NCBI GenBank assembly: GCA_014773175.1
Contig: VXCM01000122.1
Coordinates: forward strand, 33,845-97,844
From: Lucifuga dentata
Taxonomy: Eukaryota; Chordata; Actinopteri; Ophidiiformes; Bythitidae
Reading direction: 5' to 3'
DNA length: 64,000 nucleotides
Position numbers and translations under genes: made by a program. Below are positions 51,155 through 64,000 of this stretch, piece by piece. Position 1 is the first letter of the stretch; the number at the start of each line of letters is the position of its first letter. Under the pieces are notes generated by a model. That model did not search any database and was not told where the DNA came from. It saw only the letters and a list, made by a program, of their open reading frames with translations.

Positions 51155-52336
51155 TCTTATAATCCTCGCTCCAGGCTACACAATCACACTCCCATGCTGT
51201 TGCAACTGCCTCAAAGTCAATACTCACAGAACACTGCAGCAGAGTTAAAACAAAAGTGAACTGAGGAACCTGAAAAAAAAAAATATTGGTGGTGGTATTA
51301 AGCTATGACAGCTTAGATTGAATGCGATTAGGAGAAATGTGTCTGATGAGATTTTTTTGGCACATGATCCACTCCTTCTCTTAGCTTTTTTTCCCCCACT
51401 TTCTATTAATCTCAAAAAAAAAAAAAAAAAAAAAAAAATGCTTGGAAGTTTGTCTGTTTGGGAAATGGGAGTGTAGGAGTGAAGTCAGGAATATTAAGCA
51501 TTTTCATGCAACCTGAATGTTTATTACTGCCAAGTCACATTCACCTCCACTGCTACCAGAATGATTAAAATTACATTAATTTGACCTCTCTGGAAGTCCA
51601 AGCCCCTCCTGGAGTTTAAGTGTAATAGTGTTTTTCCAGTGCTGGTAAATCTTACGTGAGCCTTGTGGAGCTGCACCAGACCTGGTTTATGCTTGATGTG
51701 GATGTGGATGCAACAGTGGGTGTGCAGGAAATGTGACACGATTGAGGCCAAAACAGCTAGCCATGGAGGTTGCTTTTGAAGGTCCTTGATTTTTGAAACA
51801 GCATGAATGGCATTTTATCTGTGATGTAAATGCACCTTCATTGATGATTGACCAAGCAATGAGGAGCGGAGGAAGGGGAAGGAGGTGGGAAGGAAGAGAG
51901 ACAGGGACAGAAAAAAAACAAAAACCGTGGCGAACAACTTTTTCATCTTGCAGCTAATGCACGTAACAGCAATTCCTCCTCTTTGTTTATCGACAACAAC
52001 TCTCTTTTCACTGCCTCCATGTTTTGTTGTGGTTGACTGAACCGGAAACTACTTCTATTTCCATTAGGTTTGTTTCCACGTCTGGGGAGGTTAAGAGTGG
52101 TCTTGTCCTACAGCGTGTCATGAAAGCTCGAGAATCATGAATGCCAGGATACAGAGATGGCCACTTTGTGAGCTATCTACATCCACATGCGCATCACATC
52201 CACATTTAAGCATGCAGGCCTTATGCATGCTCTTGTGGCTGGGGTGTTGTTTCCATTAAAGGAAACCTCCTGGGAGAGGGTGGGCTGAGCATAGGTTCAA
52301 GCCTGTGACATAATGGGGAAACATCCTCTAGAGACT

Positions 52337-52371
52337 ATTATATATATATATATATATATTTTTTTTTTTTT
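52337..52371. repeat. TA run followed by T run
   Basis: About ten TA units followed by poly-T. Confidence 0.9.
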
Positions 52372-52646
52372 CCTCTGCACTCCTGATAGCCAACTAAGGC
52401 TTTCTGATGCTTTGACCCAGTTTGAACCATTGTATTGAAAAGTGGTTTACTACCTGAAGGTTTATTTACAGATCATGTGGATATCATGATACTCTTTTCT
52501 GTAAAATTGCCAAAGACGACCTGTATCAGCTGCTATGATATGACAGTGATTTTTAAGCAGCGTGAGAGGACTTTTAGCAATCAGCGTTCACAGGGGACAG
52601 ACAAAGCTGAAGCGGTTGAAGTAATGTTAGAGCAAAGGTTTTAGAT

Positions 52647-52687
52647 TTAAAAAAAAAAAAAAAAAAAANAAAAAAAAAAAAAAAAAA
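52647..52687. repeat. Poly-A run with N at 52669
   Basis: A-run on both sides of a single N; true length unknown. Confidence 0.8.
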
Positions 52688-53739
52688 TCAGCCTGTTTAA
52701 AAACTGCTGTTTTATTTCCTGTCTCTAAACATCACACACCTGAAATAAGATTTCAAGTGAGGTTTGCATCTTACCTGCTGCCCCCTCCATCTGTCTGCAT
52801 CTAATTTCCTCACAAACAGATGTACATGCTGTTTTTCCAGACTCACCTTCATTGTAAAGTTAAATTTGGTGAAGAAACTGAAGCTTCTTATTTGATACAG
52901 AAAACCAGTGCAGAAGAAACTGTGGAGTCTTTGTCAATTGGCTGGTGATGTGAGACTGTAATGTACTGGTCAGCTTCCATGTCTGAATGTTTGATACTGC
53001 GCAATTTGCTGAAAAATCCATTTGTGCTAAAACCCATCCTGGGTAAATAAAGGTTAGAAAAATGGTCTGATGTTGGGTAAAATAAAAAGGGCTTTGGCTT
53101 ATGAGAACCTTTCTTCCATTTGTAAGTGCGAGTTCCCATTGCTTCTCGTCTTCAGGGGAGCATACAGTGATTTTGAAGTGAAAAGACTGAGAAAATAGGT
53201 TGAGACTAAAAAAATGATGTGGATATAGGAACAGAGGGCATAACAAATAACAAACAGCTACCTCAGAAACATGGTGTAATGCTTTGTTTTTTTCCCCGAA
53301 AAGACGACAACCTTGGAACCCTCACAAAATAGAGCTCCTTTATAAATCACCACAATGTGTCTGATGGATTTGCATTAATGCTGCTTCTCTTCTCTTCTGA
53401 GAAATCATGGGCTGCTTAGTGGTGTGGGTATTAGAGGTCAGGGTAACTAGACAGGCTCTATGCACCGAACTGTTTCTGATTAGACATAAATAAGCAAGAT
53501 AAGTAGGCAGGCAAATAACAAGCAAAGAAATAACAAAGAAATGAGGGAACAAGAGAAGTAAGTGTGGGAGGTTATGCGGGCCAAAGATGAACATGAATCT
53601 CATCTTAATTGGGGGAGATGTGTCTTCTTTGAACATGATGGGAAAGAAAAGGTGTCACAGAGAGTGGGAGTGTGAAAAATCAAGTTGTCTGACAAAATCC
53701 AAGTTTTCATGAAATGATAAGTTTAAACAGCAGTACAGC

Positions 53740-54337
53740 TTAAAGAAGCACACTGGTGATTTTGCATGTTTGAGCCCAATAAATACAATCTGCACATGCT
53801 ATATCACTGCCAACAATTTTCCAAAACATACTACTGGAGTGGTAAATTTTGAATTTTTTTTCTAACCCTCTGCTGCCATTGGTTTCAGTTCATTTCAGTA
53901 TGCTATTAAAATCAAACTGTAGAAACTTGAAATGCGCTTGAGATAGGTCACAGTGAACAAAACATCTATTAAATGTTTTGTCGAAGTTAGCATTTTCAAT
54001 ACGGAATCAACACAGAGCTACATAAAAAAAAAAAAAAAAAAATTTACGTATGTCTCCACCAGGGAATATAGTCCCAGGAGAAGACGGCTTTTACTGAGAA
54101 ATGAAAACAACAGTGCCTTCTACAAACTTGTCTAAGTGTTAGTTGGCAAAACATTGAATTTTTAAGGTGGGTGTATCACCTGAACATTTAATTTTGAAAG
54201 ACTAGGTGATTTGTCAAAATAACACTAAAACTAAAACATGGTTTTATATTTTGGAAAATGGTTGTCAGTATTGTAACGTGTATGTAGGTTGTAATTATTT
54301 AATTCAAACATGCCAAATCAACTGTATTGTCCTTTAA
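53740..54337 (+). mobile_element. Long-TIR MITE family, copy C
   Basis: About 598 bp. Left end TTAAAGAAGCACACTGGTGA, then TTTTGCATGTTTGAGCCCAA; right end TTCAAACATGCC and TTGTCCTTTAA. Left and right ends pair over about 90 bp at roughly three quarters identity by eye. The interior has CCATTGGTTTCAGTTCATTT and TGTCTCCACCAGGGAATATA. It carries no transposase frame. Confidence 0.78.
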
Positions 54338-56959
54338 GAGGCCACAAAAGAAAGGACAGAGGAGGAGTTAATGGCACTCTGCCAACTACATATCCTAACA
54401 ATTTTAAGAAAAACGACTTTTGATTATTTTGTTTACCTGAATTGTTGACTCAGCAATGTGGATGCAGCGCAGGGTGTGTATATCGACATGTATGGTCCTG
54501 GTTCAATGCTGTAATTGCATTTATAGAGGATTTATGGACATTACTTTCCAGTAAACACTACTCTGGGGCAGTTAGAGCAAAGCTGGAATGAGCTTGCCCA
54601 TACTGTAAATTTGTCAAATTTAAATAAGGCTTTTGTTCATGTTTTTTACATTCCCTTAAGAGCATTGTGATTACATTGACATACAAAGAGTTTTTCTTTG
54701 CGCAGTGGTTTATGTTTTCTTGGAAGGAATCTAATTTGCTGGTAGCCTCCAGTAACTGTTACACACTGCTTTATAGCTGGGACAAAGCTTTTCAATATAC
54801 CTGAGGAGCACTTTAATTTAATCTGTCTCATCAAGATCAATAAATGTGTCTGAGCTGTGACTTCTTGGGACATACTGCCCATTAATAGACCGCAATGATT
54901 TTTAGAGTGACCATTTTATACAGCCTCACATATGCACAGATGCTCTGCTATACTGACAATCAACTCTAATCAAGCCAGAAAGCAACAACACTGTCAGCCT
55001 GCACTAAAGAGAAGCTTTTACATTACCAGAAATTTAAAAGGGGATAACAGGAAAATACATTTCTCATTCACACAGCCTTTTCCATAAGTCCTGAAGTGAA
55101 TTAGGACAATGTGAGAGAGAAAAAGAGGGAGAGCAGGAGAAGCGGGGTTCCCAAAGCTGAGGAGAAGGAGGAGTTGTGGGGGAGGATAGAGGGGTGCATG
55201 ATCAAAGCCTATATTTTGAAATCACTTACTTCTCCATTAGTTTGATTAATGAGGCCAGGCTCACAGTCAGACAGAAGCAAGGGCCTTGAAAAATGATGCA
55301 ATTACTGCTTTTTGAATAGGGGGCTGAAAAGGCCTGTTTGAGAGAAGGATCTGGAGGATATTCTACAGGGCATCCTGGACAGCAGACGCCCTCCTCTTCA
55401 TCCATCTCTCCCCTCTGCCACACACCCTGAAGCACCACAGCACGACTACAACCCTTCCCCTCTGAGACTCTTCTCATCAGGCTTAGTGGCATGCTTGACT
55501 GGTCCTTCTTAAGCTGGGGAGCGTATTAGAAATTGTGATTAATATGCATCTGCAGCATCTCTCAGTATTTGCATCACATTGCTTTCAACACATGCTGCTC
55601 TATTCCATTCTCTCAAAGTGTTTTTTATGTGTTTAATTTTAAGCGCAAAATGTATTTACAATATATTTCACATTGTTCATAATACAACACAGTCCTGTAA
55701 CTGAATGCAGCCATACGATAAGAATGTTATGTAAACCTCTTGAGCAAATGGCTGTATTAGCAAAGTGCTATTTGCATACAAAGATGCTGTAATAAAATAT
55801 TATGACATTTATCTCCAAAGCTTTGAAATCCTGCCCACCTTAATTGGGTGGAACTAATTACTCATAACACAGACACAAAGGAAGCCGTACACATTTTCTA
55901 TGCACAACATTGTATAGCATCTACAATGGATGGCTCACAGACATATTAAAACAACACAAGGCAGTTCATACTGTCTAAATATCAAGTACATGTAGGTGGT
56001 AAATAACACAAAAAAGGAACCAATCCTGTCTGTATATTTCAATTAAACAGAAAGATTTGTCATCCAGGTGAAGTGCTTTAGAGACTTATACTTAATCACG
56101 CATACACACTTTTCATTTGACATGACCTAAGATAAACTTCATAAAAGATATTGTTGAGATAATTTAAGGCCCATTCCTCTAGCTGTGTTTTGTAGCAGCT
56201 ATGGTGTTTCCTAGCAATGTGGGAGACAGAATACAGATGAGCAACAAGACTGTCAGTTCCACGAAAGTGTACTAATGAGCTCAATTGCTGCATCAGTAAT
56301 GCAGTCCTGGATTAGATGTAGGAGAATGCAAAAGAAAGAAAGAAAGACTCTTTCAAACATGAAATAATAATATCAGTAATTCATCAGTAATTCTTTTAAA
56401 TTACTGATATCACCTATTTGTTAAAATGCTGCTTTTTGCCATTCAAACATGTCTCCTTTACACCAAAGTTCCATAAAGAATGTTCAGTCATGCCTGGATC
56501 TTTACAGATAGAGATGCAATTCTCATGCAATACTTGTCATCTGCCAGGTGAAACTGGGCAACGCAGTAAGTTATATATAATACACAGGGTGAGAGATTGT
56601 TTACAGCAACATGGCAAGTGAAGGTTAGTTACACAGCGGCATCTCACAGTGCCATTTTAGCTGTTTGCTTATCTCGTCTTCAGTACGACTGGAGATCAGT
56701 TCTTTCATTTCTGCATCAGACTAATTTCCAGCCATTTTATTGTTCGTAAAAGATGTGTGATCTAGGCACACTTCTTACATGATTGTTCTGCACACTAGAC
56801 ACTAAAACTTGTAACATCAGAGCTCTGTAATCTTGTGCATGCCTTTGCTGGCAATGGAATTGTGTTATTCATACTTGTGCCATGAAAGAAGTGCCATGAA
56901 AGAAGTGTTACAGAAATGTTACCTATCTAGTAAAATTGGCATGATACTTTTACAGAAAA

Positions 56960-57135
56960 GTGACTTGGGGTCCTTTTCAAACCTCAAAAGAATTACCGGC
57001 CATGGAATTTTTCCTTGTTTTCATATAGAGAGCTTGGGCTGCGTCGGGAATCATTAATGTGTGTGTCTATAAAGCCCTTTGAACTATTGTATGTGATATT
57101 AGGCTATACAAATAAACTTGATTTGGCTTGACAAT
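56960..57135 (+). mobile_element. Truncated L2-like retroposon 3' tail
   Basis: Contains GGAATTTTTCCTTG, GAGCTTGGGCTGCG, then ATAAAGCCCTTTGAACTATT and GGCTATACAAATAAACTTGA. This order is typical of the 3' ends of fish L2-clade LINEs and derived SINEs. No reverse transcriptase region is present. Confidence 0.6.
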
Positions 57136-57157
57136 TAACAGAATGTGGTGCATTTTT

Positions 57158-57159
57158 GA

Positions 57160-57211
<52 letters not shown>

Positions 57212-57212
57212 A
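57158..57212. repeat. GAAA microsatellite
   Basis: About 13 GAAA units, just downstream of the retroposon tail and perhaps grown from its end. Confidence 0.95.
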
Positions 57213-60200
57213 GTCACTTGGAAATACAGGGTAGAATTCATACTTGTCAAAACGTCTATAATCCAGTATATTTCTTTCAGTTGAATGCAGTTGGTATATG
57301 GTAACTCTTCTGAAAAGTAAAAAGGGCAGAACAAGACTTCACTTTTGTTCTTTGGTTTTCAAATGCCACCAAGTCTGTGTAACTTCTGAATAATAACTAC
57401 CCGAGTCTCATTCTCACTTCCTCTCTGTTGTAACTGTGATTATATTATGAAGCCTCCCAATTATGACTGCAATGAAGTAGCACATGTCTGGTCTTGGAGA
57501 CCCTTGAGCTTTCTGTCTCCTTATTTGCTTGTGGTAAAGAAGATAGCCACAAAGCCCACAGTCACAGCACCATGGAAGTCTGTCAAGTTGTACTGTGATA
57601 TGTCTGTGTGTGCATGCGTGCAAACACATTTGTCTGATGGTGTGAGACAGGAAACTGGAGTGCTTAAGGACATGCTTCAGGGATCACCCCCAGGGAGAAA
57701 GGTAAAGGAAAGAGTAGTAGCAAGGGATGACTGATGGTAAGTAAAACATTTCAAACCATGTCCAAATTTAATTTTAATGAAAATCTTGTTGAGACATCCC
57801 AAATGTTTCAGGTCGAGCTTACACTGTAAATACTAGATTGTAGTTATCTGTTGGTTTATTCAGTCAGGCGACATCCTAGCAGAGCGTAAAAAGCGGAACT
57901 CCAAAATATTTCCCTCTCTGCTCATTTACACATTAGCATTTAATAATTCTCTCCAGAGACCTTTTTAGGCTCAGGGTTTTACACCAAAATCAGTTAAGGA
58001 TTTCATTAAACACTCTCACTGCTACACAAATCCCCTCATACATTTGCAAAACCACATGCACAATGAAACTCCCAGAGCTTTGTGGAAAAACTCTCAGAAC
58101 AGTAGGTTTCAGCACTGAGGAACTGATGACCTGTTGTAGAAATAATAGCTTTATTAAATGACTGGGATGCAATCCATATCATATCCATGAATATGGATAT
58201 ATGGATATCTGGAAATCTATAATCCTTTGTGCATTCCTAGTCAGCATGGTTTTGGCGATTTGCAGATGAAAGGATGTCTAATCATCTTGGGGGCTAAATT
58301 TAGTTGAAAAATGAATAAATTCTCAATTTTTTAACTCAACTTTCACACTTTATATGACAGTTTACATCACATTACTTCACTATATCTGCACTTCCGTAAG
58401 TTTTTAATATGTATGTAACACTTTAATATGTTTTTTCCTCTTAATATACTTAAAACATGGGTGAGGTACATATGTTTTGTGTATGTTGATGTTTTTGTTC
58501 CTAAACTGCACTGCACCAAATTCCAATCAACAAATCAAGGTACTTAATTTAATCATATTAAATGTTTAGAGGTCTTCCTGGGTCTAAAAATTTGGATCCA
58601 ATCCAAAATGGACCCATGGAAAACATATCTAAACCCAATGTGTGTGATCTAACTTTCAAAATAAGAGACCTGACCCAAAGGGAACTGAGGACAGCCAGAC
58701 CTGACCTTAGATCAAATCCAAAATGAGGTTGACCTGAAGAGACAAAAACAGAGACAGAACACCAGCAGCATAATGTACCATCAATTAAGTAGTAGCTTTT
58801 TCCTCCTCCATTCTTCAAGCTTTCTGTCTCACATCAAAAAAACACATTTAATGCTGCGGCAATTATAATGCACTCATGCGATCAGAGCTGATGGGAGTCT
58901 TCTCAAGTCCTTTCAGTTCCATTCAGGTAAAGACATATTGACACACAGACCCTAGGCAATATCACAGGTCCCAACCCATCTAGCCTGAATATAATTTGGT
59001 TTGGAGGAACAGAATGGACCATATATTACACACTACTGTTGTTTCAACAACATTTCAAGAACTATTAGATTTTGTTGCAAAACAAAGACCTGGCAAAAGC
59101 TGAAATATAGACAATTGCTGTTGAGACAAAGGTAACATGCCACCTTAGATACCTTTAACCAGGCTAATTGTATGTGATGGTTGTTAATTTTGTTTGATGA
59201 TCATATTTGGAATTATAGTTTGAACAAAAACTAAACAAGAAAAGTTAAACAAACCAAAAATAGGTCTAATAGCAACATTTTCTTCCACTTTTTCCACCTA
59301 CTGACTGATACATGAAGAAGATACATAAAACCACCTGTGTAAACTCATTTAAGCTGTGCCATATTCTGTGAAAATCCAGTACCAACTACATTGCCTACAC
59401 ACCACTTATAGCATCTCACTGGATAATGTGCTCATAATGCTATAGGATTATTTTCATGTACAGCAATTATTCATAAGTATATATAAGTAAGTATGCGGTA
59501 TATGGCCATATCTTTCAAAGGTGGGTGTTAACACAGACTTGAAAATGACATCAAAGGAATATCTGAATATGCATGTGCACATGCTGAGCACTGACTCATA
59601 CATATTTGTGAAAATGGAAGGCAAGGTAAGAAAGGGTAAAGGGCCACCTGAACTGCGGTGCTGTATTTATATTCTTTCTGCTTGGGCTGTACTTTAATTG
59701 AACATTTTCTCCAGAGCTTTTGGATGCTGATAGGCTGCATGTTGGATACCAATACCGTACCTGTTTTTCCAAGTGGTTGGCTTTGCAATTACCCTTATAA
59801 CTCTTACTGTATTTTGAGAGTGCCACTTGGGAATTGGGCAATAGTTTTGAGCCCACAGCAACAATTTCACAGAGACAGAAGTTTCCAACAGCAATATTAT
59901 AGAGTTTTGGTATACTTGCATCTTATACAGCATTTTGCTGCAGGCAGACAAACAAAGTGATACAGCTATCAACACCAGCCTTTTGACTAATATGCATATT
60001 CGATTTTGCAAGAACAACATGACATATTTTGTTTATTTACAAAAGCAAACCAAAAATCAAAACCAACATACTCAAGTGTCTGCACAACACAGAAAATGGA
60101 TTGTTGACTGATGTTCCAAAACGCTGAGAAAACTTTCCAACAGAACAACTCTGCTATTTAAAGGACTTCTGACACTTATGTAGCACTCTAGAGGTCAGCA

Positions 60201-60800
60201 GATAAATGAGATCGACTTCACTGGGTGCTTTTTTATGACATTAACCATTTTCAATCCTGAAGAAATAAAAATTGCCCAAGAGGTTTACTGTTTCAATAAT
60301 GCCAAGCATGTCTGGTAATCACAGACATCAGTCAAAGTTTATCACCTGCTGTCAACACAAGAATGTGTTTGTGTGCCGCTACTGAAATACATAAACTGTG
60401 AAGAGATTTTTTTGTTTTATGCACATGAATACATTAGACCATAAGGACAAACTGACGTCACACAGAAAGACATACCCCGTCGCATGGTGCCTTTTCACCT
60501 GTCCGTTCACATCCTAGATTTTTGTAACTAAGGGTTGGATTCTTTGCAACAATCATCAAATCAATAGCAAGACATCCAGAAGTATTTGAAATGTATTCCT
60601 TCATTTATTTCACACATTGATCTCACAAGTATATTATACTCCTCTTCATCTCTCCTCCTTTAATTTAGTGGCCGTATGGACCATCTTGTCTTTCTTTTTT
60701 GACGCAGCAGCAGCAGTAAATACGGAAGCTCCTCCTCATGCAAATCACTTGTCATGGGCAATGCAATTTGTAAACCAACTGACTTCTTCTGTGATGCTAT

Positions 60801-61266
60801 TGCTGCGTTTGACTTGCACTTGGAAGTCAGAATTTCTGACCTCTGACTGGGAAGTCAAAGAAAGTAAAAGACAATGCACTCTCAACTTGGAATTCGCACC
60901 TGCAAAGTTGGACAAGGCTCCTCAACCCCAAATTCAGTATTGACATAATGTCAACATGGCTGCTCACAGTCTAAACATTAATTTCTCTTATAAATTAACA
61001 TTTAGAAGTATTTTATTTAAATTAATTAGCATGCAGACACAGTAACAGGTTAAACATATAACACTGGCATGCAGTAGCTGTTTTGAAAAGGTAAATAGCT
61101 CATAATTCTAAGACATAGCTTCTTTTGGTCTGACAGAGCAAACAAAACAAAAGTTTTCATGGAGGCATCCATGTTGTCTCCTACATCCTTTAGCTCGAAT
61201 GTGCTGTGGTCATAAATGTAATTCCGAGTTATGGCTTCCTAGTTCCAAGGTACAACAAACGCAGCA
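60801..61266. mobile_element. Possible TIR element, about 466 bp
   Basis: Starts TGCTGCGTTTGACTTGCACT and ends AAGGTACAACAAACGCAGCA. The outer 11 bases are perfect inverted repeats and a second block TTGGAA/TTCCAA follows. No clear target duplication was found, so the identification is tentative. Confidence 0.45.
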
Positions 61267-61564
61267 CACATGCTGTAGGCATGAGTTTTCAATAAATTGC
61301 CCACTACAATTTGGAATAATATTGGTTTCCACAAAGAGAAAACTGCACAGAGTATAAAAGCTCCACACATCTGCTCATCACAATTCCGTGTCAGCTCATG
61401 TACGAATGTCTGTGTGGAAAGCATAATTCAGCCTTAAGACATTTATTTGAGTGCCCTTACACCAAACATTCCCATTTTCCCTATGTATAAAAGCCAGAAT
61501 AGCTACAAAGGTTGGAATACTATGAATTGTGAATGGTGATAGAAGTATTGTTATTCCTCAGTAG

Positions 61565-61608
61565 TATCATCATCATCATCATCTTCATCATCATCATCAT
61601 CATTATCA
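61565..61608. repeat. ATC trinucleotide repeat
   Basis: Imperfect ATC/TTC units, about 14. Confidence 0.9.
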
Positions 61609-62681
61609 CAATGCTGAAGTTATGCTACAAAGACCCTTTTCCATATTTTCAAATGTCCCCTGACAATGATTCATGTGAAGAGATAGTAAGCCACCACCTC
61701 AAACACACCACACTTTTAATTCTCCAGTATTACTTATGAAAAAGCAAAGTATTTATGAAAAGCTCTTTAACTTCAGCAAATGATTCATACTTGTGCAAGT
61801 AATAACAATCCATCAAGTAAAGAGCTTGCCAACTACCCCGGTTTCAATTTTAATACCAGAGTTTGGATATACAATCATTTTTCTTGATTATTCCGCCCTC
61901 CCATGAAATATGCACCAGAAGAGGTGGTTTTATATAGATTTTCTTTGGGAGTAAACAACTTTGTTACAAATGCTGTGCTGTTTAAAGTAACCTATTGTAT
62001 GTATCTAAAAGTAGATAAATATATCAAACTTGCTGCCACAGAGGATTGTTTCAGGAGTTCCCTACAGATACACTTAATTGATCATGCACAGAAAGGGAAC
62101 AATCTATTATTTACTTGTCAAATTGTCGGAATTATTCATCACTCAAAGAAATTATCTTTGTTTTCTCTGCATGCACTAAAGGTTCCCTGTGCTCTGTGGT
62201 CATAACATCTGGCTTATTATGGAGAAAGATCTCTTTGTTGCCCAGTTTCATCACAGGAAACTAAACTATTGGGATCGGAAATTATTTATAGAAATGGCAT
62301 GCTACAACACATCTGCTGCTAGCTGGAGTCCACAATAACTTGATTATTTCCATGTAACAAAATAATTGCAGGGGAAAAAAAAGGCTTGCAGTAAGGTGTG
62401 TGGGAATCTGAATGAAAGATGGCAGAATAAATATAAAGATAATAATATAAAGTAACAAATTTGCAGAGAGGGTGAAGAGAGATAAACACAGAGGGACAGC
62501 AGAGATATGAAGATATAGACAAAGCTTTACAGTGCAATAAGACAAGAGACAAAAGGAGATGAGGTTATGAAGCAAAAAAAGCAAGGGCAGAAAGATAAAG
62601 TGCCCACTTTGAGAGAAACATGAAACCACTAAGATTGGAAAAATACAAAGAGGAAAACGGTGAATGTCCTGTAACACGGAC

Positions 62682-62725
62682 AGAAAGAGAGAGAGAGACA
62701 GAGAGAGAGAAAGAGAGAGAGAAGA
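62682..62725. repeat. GA-rich microsatellite
   Basis: Imperfect GA run within a larger purine-rich region from about 62400 to 62760. Confidence 0.9.
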
Positions 62726-63714
62726 GGCAGGAACAGAGGGCAGATGAGGATGAGATGTAGGACAATGATAGATCGTTTTCTGGCAGCCTCAATTTGTCAT
62801 GCTGTTATTGGGAGGAAAATGGAATAGAGGAGCAGCCATGAGGGTCAGGGGGAGAGGACAGGGGTCCAGAGGTGGGAGCATTAAGCCAGAAGGGAGCAAC
62901 ACCAGCGGACAGTAAGCGAGATAAACTCCACACTCCTCCTCACTCTGGCCTGAGACAGATAATCACTGAGGCTACGGAGCTCAGATAACTGTATCCCGCT
63001 AACCAGTGTCCCATAATGCACTGGTGGATTATGGGACTGGTGGAACAATTAATATTTAAACAGGTGAGTTAATTTACTTGGGTGCATCTGGACAAAAATT
63101 AGACTCAATTTAAAAGTGACCAGTAAGTTTAAACTATGTATTTTGCTTTCTTTATTAACTAGTTTATTTAAAATCAAGCTTTCTAATGTTATTATAAATT
63201 TTCTGATGATATTTTGGAAATTAGTGAAACATTTGCAGTAGGCTGGGAGAATTTTTGACAGTACAATTGGGACTACATTAAGGATGCAATCAGGATTTCT
63301 GGTTAAAGCCAATTTCTGACTTCTATCCATATAAGTCCTGTTAAAAATTTTGGGATACTTAATTACCATTTAAAACTTTTAATGAAAACATTCAGAATAA
63401 GAAATACACAACAAGTTACAATTTATACATGATATTGCATTGTTGTGGTTTCACAAAAGCACTCTTCAGTATAATAAATGATGAGGTGTCCTCCTAAGAG
63501 TTCCTTTCATGAAGCCTGTTGTCTTATAATCCATTTTTCAAAGCTGCCTTGTTGTCAGTTTATTAGTTCTATTTCACCAGAATTTACTCGTAATGCAGCA
63601 CTAAGTATTGTTGCTATGGTTACTTGTAGTTTAACATACTTTGCATAATGATAGTGAGAACTGCTGTATATTTATGGTGTTATAGAATGTTAGCAGACAA
63701 ATGCAGCCTCAAGG

Positions 63715-64000
63715 GGGCACAAGCCAGTGTCCTCCTTGTGCCGGTCCCAAGCCCGAATAAATGCAGAGGGTTGTGTCAGGAAGGGCATCCGACGTAAAAC
63801 CTATGCCAAAGCAAAGATGCGAATCATTCATATGACTTCCATACCGGATCGGTCCAGGCCCGGGTTAACGACGACTGCCATCGGTGCTTTTGACCTACAG
63901 GGTGCTGGTGGAAATTGGGCTACTGTTGGCTACTGTCGAAGAAGGAGAGGAGGAAGGCGTGTCCGTAGGCAGAGAGAAAAGAGGAAAGGCAAGAGTCTAG
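63715..64000 (+). mobile_element. RTE/Expander-type LINE, 5' region, cut by window
   Basis: Contains GGTCCCAAGCCCGAATAAAT, AGGAAGGGCATCCGACGTAA, ACTTCCATACCGGATCGGTC, CAGGCCCGGGTTAACGACGA and GTCGAAGAAGGAGAGGAGG. This order is familiar from the leader of teleost RTE-clade (Expander-like) LINEs, upstream of the endonuclease/RT frame. GC content is well above the surrounding intron. The coding part, if present, would lie beyond 64000. Confidence 0.7.

Larger units (their letters stand above)
42344..64000 (-). other. Upstream grid1 intron, over 21.6 kb, no exon found
   Basis: Everything 5' of the 54-bp exon. The acceptor CAG lies at 42344. The preceding exon should end in phase 0, with residues before AVETNL; I found no splice-flanked frame of that kind, so the intron probably runs past 64000. 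Contents: an N with duplication at 44427, MITE copies (46150-46277, 46886-47478, 53740-54337), a solo-LTR-like element (48672-49118), an A-run with N at 52669, a LINE tail near 57.1 kb, a TIR pair at 60801-61266, GA-rich sequence near 62.4-62.8 kb, and an Expander-like LINE start at the end. Confidence 0.75.

Noticed and set aside
55226..55492. 88-codon minus-strand frame with a GC-richer stretch
   Set aside because: Looked coding because of composition, but it has no known domain and no matching splice sites in the GRID1 phase.
56370..56410. 12-bp inverted repeat ATATCAGTAATT / AATTACTGATAT
   Set aside because: Short stem with a long loop in AT-rich DNA; no other support for function.
58170..58215. 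ATATCCATG / ATATGGATAT inverted repeats
   Set aside because: Short, imperfect and AT-rich; expected by chance in this composition.
62282..62677. 131-codon minus-strand frame rich in Leu, Ser and Phe
   Set aside because: It reads through a purine-rich (plus strand) tract; low complexity, with no start context or homology.

Overview
This is vertebrate nuclear DNA, almost certainly from a teleost fish. The window shows small exons with GT-AG splice sites spread over long AT-rich introns. It also shows abundant CA/TG and GA microsatellites, fish-type LINE 3' tails, small TIR elements and the start of an RTE/Expander-type LINE. No bacterial-style operons, rRNA, tRNA or CRISPR arrays were seen.

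One protein-coding gene is supported. It is a delta-type ionotropic glutamate receptor, best matched to GRID1 (GluD1), on the minus strand. Eleven exons were found, in transcript order: 42343-42290, 33306-33133, 28947-28786, 27937-27818, 19251-19150, 17980-17783, 15735-15405, 13184-13046, 6559-6364, 3327-3161 and 156-1 (cut by the window edge). Their phases join without a break, giving 1,799 coding bases (599 codons plus 2 bases). They encode the C-terminal part of the amino-terminal domain, the linker, ligand-binding lobe S1, TM1, the pore loop, TM3, lobe S2 and the start of TM4. The 5' exons (signal peptide and most of the amino-terminal domain) lie beyond 64000. The cytoplasmic tail lies before position 1.

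Everything else is intron or far-upstream intron. From 42344 to 64000 I see no exon, which fits the very long 5' introns of GRID1. The introns hold several repeat groups: a small DNA-transposon family of about 570-600 bp with TIRs of about 90 bp (near 11.8, 30.1, 46.2, 46.9 and 53.7 kb); a second family abutting one of its copies at 12.3 kb; a solo-LTR-like element at 48.67-49.12 kb with a 6-bp target duplication; LINE tails near 8.1, 39.2 and 57.1 kb; and an Expander/RTE 5' region at 63.7-64.0 kb.

The most unusual structures are a 72-bp palindrome at 15878-15949 with perfect 35-bp arms, a perfect 20-bp-stem hairpin at 38198-38241, and a 226-bp self-complementary TATA/GATC tract at 35651-35876. 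Twelve single-base Ns occur. Four of them sit between exact 63-67 bp duplications, which is the mark of unmerged contig overlaps rather than biology. I found no convincing new multi-gene system in this window.
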